Source: Balaenoptera acutorostrata
Lineage: Eukaryota > Chordata > Mammalia > Artiodactyla > Balaenopteridae
Length of the DNA: 64,000 bases
Assembly (NCBI RefSeq): GCF_949987535.1
Contig: NC_080064.1
Location: forward strand, 130,600,708-130,664,707
Direction of reading: 5' to 3'
Position numbers and translations under genes: made by a program. This document shows, in pieces, positions 39,001-54,372 of the stretch. The notes under the pieces are model-generated. The model was not told the origin of the DNA. It searched no databases and saw only the letters and a program-made list of their open reading frames with translations. The number at the start of each line of letters is the position of its first letter. Position 1 is the stretch's first letter.

Positions 39001-42000
39001 ATGCTTGAATCCATTCTGAAATCACTTACCCCTCTGGAACTCTTAGGCAATTTGGTTAACTTCTCTGAGTCTTAGTTTGCTCATCTGAAAGTGGGAGTTA
39101 TAACAATAGCACCTTCTTTGTGGGGTTATAGTGAGAATTGAGTTTATCAGTGTGAAATGCTTGCGACTCTGCAAGTCACATAGTGAGTGCTCAGTGAATT
39201 AGCCACATCACACCATCACCATCACCATCACCATCGCCATCACCATCACCATCATCATCGAATATCTTCCAGTCTTGCCCCACTCTGATCCATTTTCTAT
39301 CAAGCATTCAGACTGATCTTCTAAAAATGTAAATCAGATCATGTCACTCTACTGCTTAAAATCCATCCCAGTTTACTAAAAGTAACAACCTAATCCTCTC
39401 TGGCTCCCGCCTTCTTCACCAGCCCATCTCCATTGCTCTCAGCTCAAACATAACACACTCTCCTGTCCCAGAGCCTTTTCACAGCTTTTCCCTCTGCCTA
39501 GGATGCTTCTCTCGTGTACTCTACACCTTGCTAATTCCTGCTTATCTTTCAGTTCTCAGTTTAAGTGTTAGGTCTTCATGGTAGCATCCTTTTTATCCTC
39601 ACCCTGAGAATCAGTTAGATTAGATCTCTCTGTTGTAGCACCCTGGACTTTTCCATCTTGGCATTCATCACAGCTGTAATCAATTAACTATTCTTACATT
39701 ATTTAATGTTCTCTTTTGTGCTAGACCAGAAATTCCATGCAGGCAGGGCAGAGATTGTGTCTTTTCATTCACCCCTCTATCTCCAGGGCTTCACAGAGTG
39801 CCTGGCATATAGTAAGAGTTCAATTAATATTTTATAAGGAGAAGAAAAAAATTATCAACTTAGTCAAACTAACATGACAGCTTCAGAGGTAACGTCAACA
39901 CATCTTAATTATGCCGTGTCTAATATATATGATGCATTTTGATTTTTTACATGTTCTTTCAAGTCATATTTTTATGGTCCTAAGTTACTTGATGTGTTAC
40001 TTGTGGTGATTATATTCTTTTCTTTTTATTCATTTAGGCAGAGCCTTAAGCACCAGTCGGTTATAAAGAGTCAGCTGAAACACAAAGATATAATTACTAG
40101 CTTGTGCGAAGACATTCTTTTCTCCTTCCATTCTTGTTTGCAGTTAGCTGAGCAGATGACACAATCAGATGCGCAGGTAAAAATATGGTCTAACAACACT
40201 GTGAACTGTAGCTCTTTTTCTTTTGGCAGTTACTAAATCTCGTTTAGATCTACGGATCAGTTTACCTAAAAGGGTTTTAATTTGTTTTGTTTTTGTCTTT
40301 AATCTGTGGGATTATTTACAGCCCATAATTACTTTTCACTCAGAGCATTGCATTAGACCCCTATCTGCTTTTGTTCCATCTATAGTCTATCTGTCCCTGC
40401 CTTTTTATATACTCACTGGTTGGTCAAGGCATTCTCCTCAGAATCTTTTCTACCCTTGGACAAAAATCTAATTCCTTAGTCCTGTATTTATTTAAGGTCG
40501 TCTTGATGATATAGCCACAGTCAACCTTTTCTTCACCAATCCATTACAACCTGTAGAGATGCAGTATACAGCTGTGTGTATACTTGGTGTATACTTACAT
40601 TTATATTGATTTCAAAAAGTTATAGTGTTGAATTGGCATCCCTTTTATAAAACAGATTGTATGCTAAAAATCTGTAATATGCTTATTGGGAATTACAGTA
40701 TACTTTCCTATAACAGTGTTTATACATAGTGCCTTCTGTTCTCAGACTAGCTCTTTAAAGTTTGTTTAACTCGTAATAGTCCTAAATTATAGGATTAATA
40801 GTACTCAGGACCTAACAGTTATAAGCAATAATTTCAGTGGGAAAATGAGTTAAATATTTCTCCGTAGAATAACAGTAACATCCCTTCCTGTTGTGGACCT
40901 GCAAACTGATACAGGGTATTCCTTTGTACCTGTGCTCTTCCCTGCCCAGCAGCTATGCAGGTGGACATGTAAGGATTCATCCAGTTCCTAAACACTGGTC
41001 ACAACTCATGGGGCAGGGCTGATCTGGAAAGACAAACCTGAGAGGAGGGTGGAAGTTTGAAAAGGGGTCCTGAAGTTGGTAAGAGGGAGTGAGGAGTAAC
41101 TTTAGGAAGGGGCAAACCCTTTCCTTCTTGCTTCTCTTCTATTTCTCTTTATCTATCCTTCCCTTACATTCTTTCGTTCTTTTTTCCTTTTCTTTTGTGT
41201 CCTCACTTGCTTCCTATACCCTTTCTGATTCCCCTCACCTTCCCGAAAGGAGAAGGCATTTTGATGGGTATCCTGTGTCAGTGGCAGGAAGGACGTTCCC
41301 CTATCCACCTTTATCCTGTACATCTGTATCCTCAACCTCCACCTCCTCTTTTTCCAATTTCCATCTTGCTTATCTTGACACCACAGATCCCCCAGCTAGA
41401 GTTACTTGGAGAGTAAGATTAGACAGAGATTCCTGGACAGGAGTAAGTTGGGGAAAGCCCAAGCCACAGTATAGTCTATAATGGAAGAAGAAAGAGAAGT
41501 CCCGAGGGTACCTGACCAGGATGGCTATTTGTACATGAAGTATTGAATACATAAGTTCAGTGTATGTAAACTGCGTGTATATGAAAATCAGAGAATTTAA
41601 ATCGTAAACTTTCCTAACTGTCCAAGCAAATTTTCATGTTTTGCCTTACTTGTTTTTCTTTACTTACTTGGTACTGATAAACGAAAGTAGCACTACTTAC
41701 CGTCCATTGCCCGAAATGGAGCTTTGAGAAGGTCTGTGTAGTTTCTCCATTCTTAACTCTAAATTTTGATTAGCATCGCCCTCTGCTGTTCACTATTGAT
41801 ATTTATTGAAGAATCAAACTATTTCATTAAACTCTTCCAAGCAGTTTTTTCACCTTGTTTTTAAAAACATCAGAATAAAACCTCTAGATTTCATAGGTAA
41901 TATGCTATTTATGGAAGCATGTAGATGTATCAGTCCCTAAATCAGGTTCCTGAGGCTGCTGTAACAGATTACCACAAATCAGGTGGCAAATTTGTTCGCT

Positions 42001-45000
42001 CGCACTTCTAGAGGATAGAAGTCTGAAATGTGTCAGCAGGGCCCTGTTCTCTTGAAGGCTCTAGGGGAGAGTCTGCTCCACGCCTTTCTTAGTTTCTGCC
42101 AGCACTGGCATTCCTTGGCTTGCAGCCGTATAACTTCAGTCTCTGCCTCCATCATCACGTGGTGTCCTCTCCCTGTCTCTTCTTATCACCTATGTTCATA
42201 ATAGGGACACCAGTCATGTTAGATTAAGGGTACATCCTACTCCAGTATGACCTCATCTGAACTAATTGCATCTACAGTGTAAAGGTACTGGGGGTTAGGA
42301 CTTCACCCTGTCTTTTTAGGGGACACAGTTCAACCCGTGACAGCCCCTAAAATAGATATTTATTCTCTCTTAAGTCTTGAACATGGTTTCAAAATGAGAC
42401 TGTTGTATTAGACTTTGTAGCAAGCTTTTTAGCCACAAATAATTTAGTTTTTCTATAAAGATAGGGAAATTTATTTGTAACGCTCTTAGATATAAATTTA
42501 ATTTGCACTGTAATTCCTACTTTTGTTCATAGAATGCTTACTGAAAGTTATATTCAGAAAATAAACTCATATTTTTATATCTGTTGCCTACACTTAGATT
42601 CATTGCTCACTACATTCAGATTTTATCGGTATTTTTCTTGTTTTATTTAAAGAAAGGAAGACTGGATACTCAATATTTTGAAACATTAAAAATGGTTTTC
42701 CTTGTTTATATCCCCACCCCTTTTTTATTGGCATTGAGATGCAAACTTTCTGACTTAAACAGTTGAGTAAATCAAGGTGGGATAGTATTTGTGTTGTACA
42801 CTTGCTTTTTGAAAATGTGAAAATCAGCTCTAGATTTAATTGGTATGCTATTTAGTAATGAAGTAAAACCAGAGTCTTCAACCAAATCTTATACAATTTC
42901 CTCTTGAATGAGAAAGAAAAATTTTAAGTAGGCAAACATGATAAGTTGTGTGTCAACATTTATTCATTTAATTCATTTGCCAGCTATCTCCAGAGTCCTT
43001 ACTGTGTGCCAGAAAAGGTGCTGGGTACTAAGCCAGCCACATCTTTCTGCCTCCAATAACTTATAGTCTAGGTTGGGAGATAGTATAAGCAGGTAATTAT
43101 AGACTAGTGTGACCTTCGGAGAATTGCGGGTTGTTGGCCTATGTGAGTAAAGGTAGGAACCCAATCATGAAGTCAAGAACAGTTTCTTGTGATATGACAT
43201 CTAAGCCGAATAAAATTTCTTATTGAGTATCTTATAAGTATCTTAGATTCATTTTTAATCTCTGTCCTTTTAAACTTCCATAGCAGTGTATGAGAGAGTT
43301 CATATTCATAATTATCAAAGAGGTGAATTTTCATCTAACTTACTCTTGCTGAGGAAAATTGACTATTTCCAAATATTTTTATAAAAGGTAAAAATGAAGG
43401 GTCATACTCAATTAGTGGATCATTCAATTCCTTTTTGATTGGTTTAATTAAGGTTTTGATATATTTTTGGAAAGAGATTGAACATACACAGTTAATAAAG
43501 TTATTTCATTTGAAATTATTCTCCAAATTAAAGATAATAATAATAATAAAAAAATAATAATGTATCTGACTTAATTTTTTTTTTTTTTTTTTTTTTTATA
43601 AATTTATTTATTTATTTATTTATGGCTGTGTTGGGTCTTCGTTTCTGTGCGAGGGCTTTCCCTAGTTGCGGCAAGCAGGGGCCACTCTTCATCGCGGTGC
43701 GCGGGCCTCTCACTATCGTGGCCTCTCTTGTTTCGGAGCACAGGCTCCAGACACGCAGGCTCAGCAGTTGTGGCACACGGGCTTAGTTGCTCCGCGGCAT
43801 GTGGGATCTTCCCAGACCAGGGCTCGAACCCGTGTCCCCTGCATTGGCAGGCAGATTCTCAACCACTGCGCCACCAGGGAAGCCCTATCTGACTTAATTT
43901 TAAGGTACTAATTTAAAGCTCTTTGGATTATAGTGTGTATTACACATTTGGATGACATAACAACCAATATTTATTAAGCTAAGTTGCCTAAGTGTCAGAC
44001 ACTATTTAAACCTCACAGTAACCTTAGTGTAAGCCACACTGCACCCTCATAGAGAGGCTTGGTAACTTTCCCACGATCATGCAGAGGTAGTGGCAAGGCC
44101 AGGATTTCAATCCAGGTAGGGTGACTCCACTGTCCTCTACATCCCCTGTAGACACATAGATATCTTGGCATTACCCAGTGTCTTATCAGCTTACAAATGC
44201 TCAGAAAACCCTCACACATCACACAGATACCTAACATGAACAGTGAAATCCTACTTTCATCTGCTACAGAGAACCACAGGTAAGATTTCGATTTATTTTG
44301 GGAGGGTTAGGGAGGAAATATTAACACATAACACACATTTAAAAATAATAATAGGATGATATTATACATACTGTTTTGCAGCATGATTTTTTTACTTAAT
44401 CTGTCTTAGGGCTTTCTGTATTCGTGAAGGTATATCTACCCAATTCCTTTTAATAGCTCTATGCTACTACATTTTATGAATATACCTTGAATTTTTTTTT
44501 TTTAAATAATGAATCTATGTATTCATCATCCAATTTTATACCTTGAATCTATTTAACCATTCTCCAGTTGATGGATACTGGATTTATTTCCATTTTCATT
44601 ATATAAGAAAGATTGCATTGCATACCTGTGCTGGTATTTCTATAGGATATATTTCCAAAAGTGGGATTGCTACTGGGTCAAGGAATTTACAACACTCTAG
44701 CTTTTAATAGTAATGCAAAGAGTGTATTATTTTATGCTCCCATGAATGTTAAAATTAAGTGCTTACTACTCCACTTCCTCAACTTTGGGATATTATCAGT
44801 CTTAGATCTTTGCTAATCAAATAATTCTCTCCCCTCCCCCTTCAAAAGATATGTAATTAGGTTGTAATTTAGAGTTTTTCAATTTTAGTTTATTGGAAAT
44901 TTGTATTTTCTGTGAACTGCCTTCTCATGTCTTACCTGTTTTCTTTTATATCTCATTCTTTTGTTTGTAAGACCTTTTTCTTTTGACCATCTACTGATCC

Positions 45001-48000
45001 CCATATAGCAAAAAACAATAAGGTATTAAAGTTTCTTTCACTTTCAGATCAATCAAAAATGATCACCTCTTTTGCTGTTATAGAGTAAGATTTCTTTTCA
45101 GTGATGTAGAGTTTAATTTTTTGACATATCTTTATCATCATTTGTTGTGTGTTTGTATTGCTTCTAACAACTCAGAGAAGAATTACTTTTTTATGGAAAA
45201 TGTTTACACTCTGTTTATTAAGAGATCTTTTTAGAAAATATTGTCTCATTTACAAGTTTAGCTAATTTCATGTTCTTTTCCTATTTATTGTGCTTTCTTA
45301 TTTCCTTTTTTTGGAACAGGATAATACTGATTGCAGATTATTTCAGAAAACACTCAAATTGTGTCGTTTCTTTGCCAACTCCCTTTTGCACTATACTAAG
45401 GTAAGGCTTATTTTTTTTAATAATGCGTGAATGTGAAATCAACAATACATTGTAAGTTATCCTGTTTTTATTATTCCTGCCAAAAACAATCTTTTGAAGT
45501 TATTTAGTCAAGAGTATATTTTGTAGGGTTTTTGGTTTGATATTGTTAATTGTTAAACATTGAGCATCTGTTATATCATTTAAGTTGCTACCATCATATT
45601 GTTACTAGATTTGTTTTTTTTTAATTTTTTTTGAAGATTTATTTATTATTTTTGGCTGCATTGGGTTTCCGTTGATGCGTGTGGGCTTTCTCTAGTTGCG
45701 GCGAGCAGGGGCTACTCTTTGTTGTGGTGCGTGGGCTTCTCATTGCAGTGGCTTCTCTTGTTGCAGAGCACGGGCTCTAGGCACGTCGGCTTCAGCAGTT
45801 GCAGCACGCGGGCTCAGTGGTTACGTCACACAGGCCCTAGAGCGTGCGGGCTTCAGTTGTTGCGGCACATGGGCTCAGTAGTTGTGACGCGTGGGCTCTA
45901 GGGTGCACAAGCTTCAGTAGTTGTGGCACGTGGGCTCAGTAGTTGTAGCTCATGGGCTCAGTAGTTGTGGCTTTTGGGCTGTAGAGCACAGGCTCAGTAG
46001 TTGTGACACACGGGCTTAGTTGCTCTGCAGCATGTGGGATCTTTCTGGACCAGAGCTTGAACCTGTGCCCCCTGCATTGGCAGGCAGATTCTTAACCACT
46101 GCGCCACCAGGGAAGTCCATATTGTTACTAGTTTTATTCAGTTTTCTGAAAAACTTATTTCTGTAAGCATAAACAAAATTATTTCTATAAGCACAGATCA
46201 GTTTTCGGAAGGTAATTCAATTTGCCTTTAAATACTGTTTATAAATTATTTCTACCATATTTCTAAATTAGGTTGTTAAAGTTTAAATGTTCAAACTGTG
46301 TGATAATTTTAAGAAGACCTGTCTATTTGGGAGTCATCAGGATAGCATAGTGATTGTTGAAGATATATGAATAGAATAGATAAGCTGTCTAGGCAGATTA
46401 TTTGGAAAAAAGAGGAGAGAATACTTATAGCAGCCAGTGAAAGAAATACCAATAGTAATAAATATTTGTAACTAAAAGAAAAAAACAAAACTATTGTCCA
46501 TGTTGAATTTGTTTTTGACCTTGTCTTCCTCCTTTCTGAGGAAAAGATAAGGATCTCTGATGACTGTTTACTAGTCAGAACTCCATGGCAGGCTCACTGA
46601 CTACTGGCACATTGCCGTCCTTATTGGTGTGCTGTCCGAGTTCATCCTTCGGGGCCACTACCACTTACCATAGTTGGCTGCTCTAACACCGGGCTCCCTA
46701 CAGCTCTCAGGGTGTGTATTTCAGTGGCAGAGGTACAGGGTGGGAGGGTCCTGGCGCCAGTGGCACTTGTTGAGCAGTTACCCATCTGATATTTGCCGGA
46801 GTTGTTAGGAGGCAAAATTGTGCCTAATTATACCATTTTTAAATCAATTCTTTTCTTTCAGGGGAATTTAAATTTTTTAAATAATTAACTATCAGCTTGT
46901 TTTCTATATCATATAATACAGTTAAAACTATTTCTTTGACATTCTAAGAGATAGCATAACCATAATGGATAGAGCAGTCACAACTGTACTTGAATCCCAG
47001 CCCTACTGGTTTTTAGTTATGTGGCTCAGGTTGCTTGATACCTTAGCTTCAGCTTTCTAGTCTATAAAATGGGGACAGTAATATGTCATAATATTTTTGA
47101 GAGGACTAAAATAATGTACGTAAAGTCACTACATGTCTACTGAGCACTTGGAGATATTCAGTAAATGATAGCTCCTAATTGTGGTTGTGTTGATAGTTTT
47201 AACAGTAAAGAATTTGAGGTGCTTTTAGCCTCATCCCCTTTTTTCTTCTCATGCAAGAAAATTGTTTTCCCTATGTAGCACATCTGGGATTTTATTTTAT
47301 TTTGCATGCCTTTGATGAGATGATCTATTTTAACAAAGCACATTGTGTATAAAGAGTGAATAGAGTTGCTTTATTTTTAGGAATTTCTTCCTTTCCTGTC
47401 TGATTCTTGCTGTACATTGCACCAGCTTTATCTTCAGGTACACAGGTAAGAAGACTGCTATATGACCATTAAAATGTAATAGAGCCATTTGAGCCTTGCA
47501 AACATTAATGTATATCATTTAAAAATAAAATATCACAGTAATTTTTTCTTAATGTTTTAGTGAATTTTTATCTGCTTGCTTAAAATTAATGGAGACGGAA
47601 GCTTTTAAGGAATAGGTTCCGTATGAGTTTTACTTACCTTTATATTCTTAACTAGTACTTTATACCCAAGTGATGAATATTGGTATGATGATAAATACCA
47701 AAGGAAAAAAAAGGAGGTTATATATACGTGCATACATTTTGTATCAGCATACCGTTTTTTATCTTTCTTAATTTTTATTTTACTTCTGTGAGATTTAATT
47801 CAAGTAGTAGTTGACTCCATCTCAGAAAAAAAGTGAGTTACAGAAAGGGTGTCATAATTTAGATGAGGGCTAAATGACATCTAAAATTGATAGTAACCTC
47901 AGAAGAGCCCTTGATTTGACACTGAAAGACTCTGTCAGCTCATTCATCAGCAACCCTCTTATACTTCCTTAATCCATTTAGTCTCCCAGACAGCTTTTCA

Positions 48001-51000
48001 TACCTCTCCCTCTTCAAACATCCTAAATCTCCAGCACCACCTCCCCATTTCTCATTGTCAATTAATGTCCTCACTGTGTGTGTCACTGAGAAAAGTGGAA
48101 GCAATTGAAAGAGAGCTTCCATATTCTCCTTCTGACACATCAACTATTCTATCTGTATCTAGGCCCATATATTTCCTTGTCCCATGAGTGAGCTGTCTGT
48201 GTGCCTATCTAAGGCCAGCGTCTATTTATTCATTGGATTTCACCCTGTCTCACATGCTCAGAGACCTTGCTTTAGCAGGTGTTCCTTTTCCCTCTTGCAT
48301 CATCAATCTTCCCTGCTTTCTCGGTCATTCTCATGAGTATACCAACATGCTGTTATTTTTCCCATCTTAAGAACAATATAAAACAAAATCTCTCGACTCT
48401 ACGTCCTCCTCCAAATAAACACCTTCCCATTTTTCTGCATGTGTTTAGAAAGAGTGGTCTTTCACCACTGTCTCTACTTTCTTTTTTGAAGCTACTCCCG
48501 TCAGGCTTTCTATTCCACTATTTCACCAAAACAGCTCTTGTCAAGGTCATCAGTGACTCCATGTTGCTACATCTAGTGGGCAGTTTTAGGCTTCATCTTA
48601 TGTAACCTGTCAGCAGTACTTAACCCTTTCATTTGGACTCTTTCTTCTGTTGGCTTCCAAGACACCTCTCCTTCCTCAGCAGGTTCCTCCTCATCTCTCC
48701 AGCTACTTTAAGTTGGGTGTGCCCCGGCACTCCGTCTTCAGGCCTCTCCTCTCCTCTATGGTCATTTAGTCTCAAGACTTTAAATTTATGTCTCTCCCCT
48801 TTAATGTCTAACTGCCAATCAGGACATCTGTACTTAAATTGACACAAACCAAACTCCTGATTCCAGCCCACTTCATCTATCCCCCACTCCCCAACACCCC
48901 AGAATCTGCTCCTCTTGTAGCGTCCTCATTTCAGTTTAAGTGGTAATTTGGTTCTTCAAATTGATCAGGCCAAAAACCTTCCTGTCATCTTTGATGTTTG
49001 TCTTGCTCTCATACCCCTCATCTAGTCCATTAGCAAATTCTGTCAGTATCACCTTCAGTATAAGTATGTATATGCAGTGTATATAAACAGAATCCAGCCA
49101 CTTCTCACCACCTAAACGGCTACCATTCAATCGCATCCACTATTATTTTCTTGCCTGCATTTTTGCAAAAGAACATCTTATCTGCTGTCTCTGTTTCCAC
49201 CCTTGCCTTGCTCTGGTCTTTTCTCCATACAGTAGCCGAAGTGAGTGATAAAACATAAATTAGATCATGTGACTTCTCTGCACAAACTCTCAAATGACCC
49301 ATATTCAAACAGAATTCAATAGAATTTTAAATAGAAATTCAATGGAATTTCCTGTCCACCTTAGCAATTATTAACATCTACTGTATTGTGTATTTACTTA
49401 CTCACTTACTTGTTAACTTCTCCCCTTCATTAGAGTATACACTCGGTAAAGGCAGTAACTTTGTATATTCTGTTTACTACTATATCACACTCCTAGAAAG
49501 GTACATGGCATATACATAGGCACTTTATAAACATTTGTCAAATAAATTAATTTAAAAATGTATCATTTGATTGAAAAACACATACTTGCTTTGATGTTAA
49601 GTAGCTGTAGTTCAAATCTATGGAGTTTCCTTACTTTTGTTGTATTTTATGTCTTTCACCTTATAATTTCACTTATAATTTAGTCCTCACAACTCTGAAT
49701 CAGTGTTACAAGTGAAGAAAGTGAGGCTCAGGGAGGTCGAATGAATGAACCAAAGTCACATAACTAGTAATTGACACACTGGTGCTTCTTCCATCACACT
49801 GCAAAGGCCTCAAGTGTTAAGTGCTTCCTTTTAAATGCTGTCATCCCCTGCTAGACAGGGTTTTCTCATGTACTATCAAATTTGCCACAGTTAAAATAAC
49901 ATGGCAAAAAATACTGAATACATATCTTATTTCACATAGGTTTTGATCGAAGTTTAGTTTAAACCTCAGTTACTGAGACATTTTCTATGAAATTCTTTGC
50001 ATCTCCCTTCAGTGTTAGTATACAGTTTGTTCTTATAAAGCTCTTGCTTCTGAGAAACTGAGCATTAAATTCATATTAAAGTCAGCATTTTACCTATTTT
50101 AAAATAACTTTCAATGGAAGTAATTACCGCAGAATTTATCAGAAATATCTTTTTTACATATGTTTTTACTAGTTATTTGATTCATATTTTTACAATATTT
50201 TTTAAGAATATCATTGTCAACAATGTATTAAAATGCATCAAAACCATACCAGCATTTTCTTTAAGATTATACACTTTTAATTTTATAGAATTATAGCCAT
50301 GTTATTTAGTTCAGAGGTTCTTCATAGAATTATGGTGTCAGTTCAGTACTTTGAATTTTGTTTTATAAAACACATGCTACTTAATTTTTAAATATATTTT
50401 CACTGCTGGAAGAACATCAGTACTTACCTCTACCTAAAATTTGAAGATAGTTATTAATGAATGAGTTTTTTCCCTCCCTTCCCAGTAAGTTTCCTCCAAG
50501 CCTGTATGCTGCTGGGATTTCTAAAGCACAACAGGAGGAAATAGCAGGTGCTTTCCTGGTCACACTGGATCCACTTGTCACTCAGCTTCTCAAGTTCCAA
50601 CCTTTCGTGGAAGTGGTTTTGGACAGTAAATTAGGTAAATTTCAAAACAGATTTAGTGTTGAATCATCTCTTATTAATTATTACATGTTAGAGACAGGGT
50701 AATTTTCTCTTATACAGTTATCCTGTTTCTTTCTTTCTTTCTTTCTTTAATTTTTGGCTGCGTTGGGTCTTCATTGCTGTGCACAGGCTTCCTCTAGTCG
50801 CGTTGAGTGGGGTCTGCTCTTCATTGCAGTGTGCAGGTTTCTCACGGGCTCTAGGATGCACAGGCTTCAGTAGTTGGGGCACACGGGCTCAGTAGTTGTG
50901 GCTCGTGAGCTCTAGAGCACAGGCTCAGTAGTTGTGGTGCACGGGCTTAGTTGCTCCACGGCATGTGGGATCTTCCTAGACCAGGGCTCGAACCCGTGTC

Positions 51001-54000
51001 CCCTGCATTGGCAGGAGGATTCTTAACCACTGCACCACCAGGGAAGTCCCAGTCATCCTTTTTTAAAGTTTTAAAAATTTTATTTAAAATTTCTTCTACT
51101 TTCTTTTCTTGGAACATATTTCTGCTTTTTAAAAATTATGCCTCTAATTTTTTTATGTATTACAATCAGATTTCTGCTGAAAGTATGTAGAGTATATGTT
51201 TACCAATTTGTTGTAACTTAATTTTACCACCTTAAGAGCTGCCGTGTGAACTACAGTTTCCACAGTGTCTGCTGCTGGTTGTCATCATGGATGAGCTGCC
51301 CTCTCAGCCTGAGGACGTGCAGACCCTGTGGTGCACAGAGAGCCAGGTCTCAGAAGCTACAACCAGGTAGTAAACGTGTTGTTGATATCCAATCACATTA
51401 CCATGGTTTAGAATGCCCTATTTGTTTGCAATGACCTTGAAATTAAGTTCTTTGTTATGTCACATATTCTAATTAATAGTTACTGTGTAGACCTCATGCA
51501 TATTGCTACTTAATAAAAATATAAAATACATAAATCTGCGATAGGCGCTGAAAATAATTTAATTTTGTCCACTCTTTTAGAAGGTATTGCCTAATAGTGT
51601 TATAAACATTGAGTGTAGCAGACTAGATGTAGTTAGTAACATTTAAAAATGAGCTCTGTTAAATAGAGTGCTTAGACACTGTAAGTTATTTCCTGGGAAA
51701 TTTCACTTGTATTCCTCTTCCTTGCCAACACCAGGCTCTAGTTTCTTACCTCCTGGGTTATTGCTGTGCCCTAGTTTTTTATCCTATCCTTTAGTGGCAT
51801 CCTGTGTACCACTGCCAGTTAGTCTCCTTACACCCCAGCTCTGAGCTTCCTGTTCTCCTGCTCAGTAACTAAAGCGTAATATCTCGGCTCCCCAGCTTTG
51901 CATTTAAAACCCACCCATTCTGTTGTCATCATCTACTTTTGCTCCTTATCCTTTCACTCATTTTCTACACATATACCTTGCTTCTGTCAGACTGGTGATT
52001 CCTGTCTACCTTATACTCAGGCTTTGTCTTCTTTACCTGTTATAGTTTGCCTATTTTTAATTTGTTATTTAAATCCTCTATGAAGAATTCTTAAATCATT
52101 TAAATCTTAAAATAACCCCTCCCTATCTGAATGATAATACCTAGTTTCTATTTTATATATGCTACCTAGCTTAGCTATTTAAGTTCCTTGATGAATTGTG
52201 TCTTAGACTTTGTATAGTTCTGTATTATGATAAACACTTGGTAAATGATAAAAGATATATATGAAAATTCTTCTCCTTTAAGGGATTTCTCTATATTTTA
52301 TTTTTACGGATACATATTCACACATATTGGAAACTGTTGTTGATATATACATCTTGAAACATTTGGCTTTGCTAAGATAAACCTCCGTATGTCATATTAT
52401 TACACCTGCTAATTGTTAAATGTTAGTAATCTTGGGTTCAATGTTCTCAATTTCCCTGCAGGGTGTCTCTACTCAAAGCCATTTTCTCCAGTTTTGAGCA
52501 GTGTTCTGGTGAACTGTCTCTACCTGTTCATTTACAGGAAGTAAAGAGTAAAGGGCAAACTGAGGTTGCTGTCACCTTATATCAGCACGTTTGTGTTCAT
52601 CTGTGTACATTTATTGCTTCCCTTCATCCCTCGCTGTTCCCTGAACTGGTAAGTTTGTTACTTGCTGGGCTAAGCTGAGATTACACTTTTGCTTTCTTTT
52701 CATTGAAATTGTGATTCAGATATAGAAGAAAGTGTGGGGTAGTAAATGTGTATTTATTTTTGAATGTCATTCCCTCAACTTGCACATTTTACCCTTTAAT
52801 TCAGTTGGCTCCTAGGAAATGGTAATCCTAGGGTCCTATAGTATTCAGATATAATATTTAGCTAAAATATTTGAGGAAACATTTTGGGTGGGAAGGTACG
52901 GAAAGACAGTGTGAGAAGAGGAAAAATGGGTAGGATTTCACCTAATTCGGTTTCATAAAAAGAAAAGGAGAAGTGAATAGTATGTAGTACCAAGTCTCCT
53001 ATAGATAGATCCTAGGCTTAATGTGGATTTTTTTTTTTTAGTGTAATTGGATTAGAAAAGATGTTGATAAAATTTTAGGGAAAACATTCTTAGAATTTAC
53101 TTAAGGATCAGTATCCTTTAAGATATTATGCAATGGATAATATTCAGCACATATTAAATATCGTATTTGAATGGTTTAAGGCAGAAGCAAAAGTATAGGC
53201 GTGTGTATTGTATATATTGTTTTAAAAATCTCAGCCTAGAGAATTTCTGTGGAGTCTTGTGATTGAGTTACCACATTGAAAACCACTTTTGAATCTCTGT
53301 AGCCCAGCACAATGCTTAACATGTAGTAGGTGCTCAATAAATGTTGAGGGAATGGCAACATAGGTTCTTTCAGATACTAGAAAGTAGAGCTTTCCTACTG
53401 AGGATCTGTTGTTTTTTGGATTGTGATAGTATTTTGTTGTTTTATTTTGAGAAATGTAATACTAATGATAATTTATCATAGCTTTTTGTTTTTCATTAGG
53501 ACACTGCTCTGTTGAATGCTGTGCTTAGTGCTAATATGATCACCTCTTTGCTAGCTATGGACGCATGGTGCTTCCTTGCTCGGTACAACATACTTACTTT
53601 TTTTGGGGTTTGGATTGATTTATAGTAGTGATTGACAGTAAATGACTTTATACTTGTAAGTTTATAGAAAAATTCTGTCTTGATAATCCTTTAACAGCCC
53701 CCCAAAATGGTTTGATTTCATATCATAGCACTAAATTAGAGACTGAATTCCCTCTTTCCTTTCTTTGGTTCAAGTCAATAGAACCTATTGCTTAGGTAGT
53801 TTTGTATATTATGATATTCCTTGGCCATAGAATAACTGCAGTTTAGAATATTTAGTGCTTTATGGAAGTCATCTCCTTGCTTTTCTGAATAATTGTATAA
53901 ATAATTGTATGAAGATTGCTTTCTCTTTAAATCACAGATATGGGACTGCTGAACTCTGTGCCCACCATGTCACCATAGTGGCTCATCTGGTGAGTAGAAT

Positions 54001-54332
54001 TATAAGGCCTAAAACACCCACTTTCCTTGCACTTCCTTTGGGGATATGATATCTTAAAGTGAATATCAAAAGGAGGAATAGCATGGTAGCTAAATTGTTT
54101 TGACAGTTTCTTTGCTCTTCATTAATGCTGATGCTTTGAGAAAGATATACTAGAAAGAGTGTAACACTGGGGAAATTGTCTCATATTTTCAAAATTTTAT
54201 GGAGTTTCATTGATTGTTCTGGGAAAGAAAGACTAGGTTGATTGAGGATAAATTTAAAATTGAATGTAAAGTAGAAAATAGTAGTTAGCTTTAATGTTGA
54301 TGACCAAGAGTTCTTCTTACTGTCTCCTCCCC

Positions 54333-54372
<40 letters not shown>

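Noticed and set aside
39212..39259. Regular repeated units, considered as a CRISPR-like array
   Set aside because: Six-base catcac units without spacers in a mammalian intron: a simple repeat.
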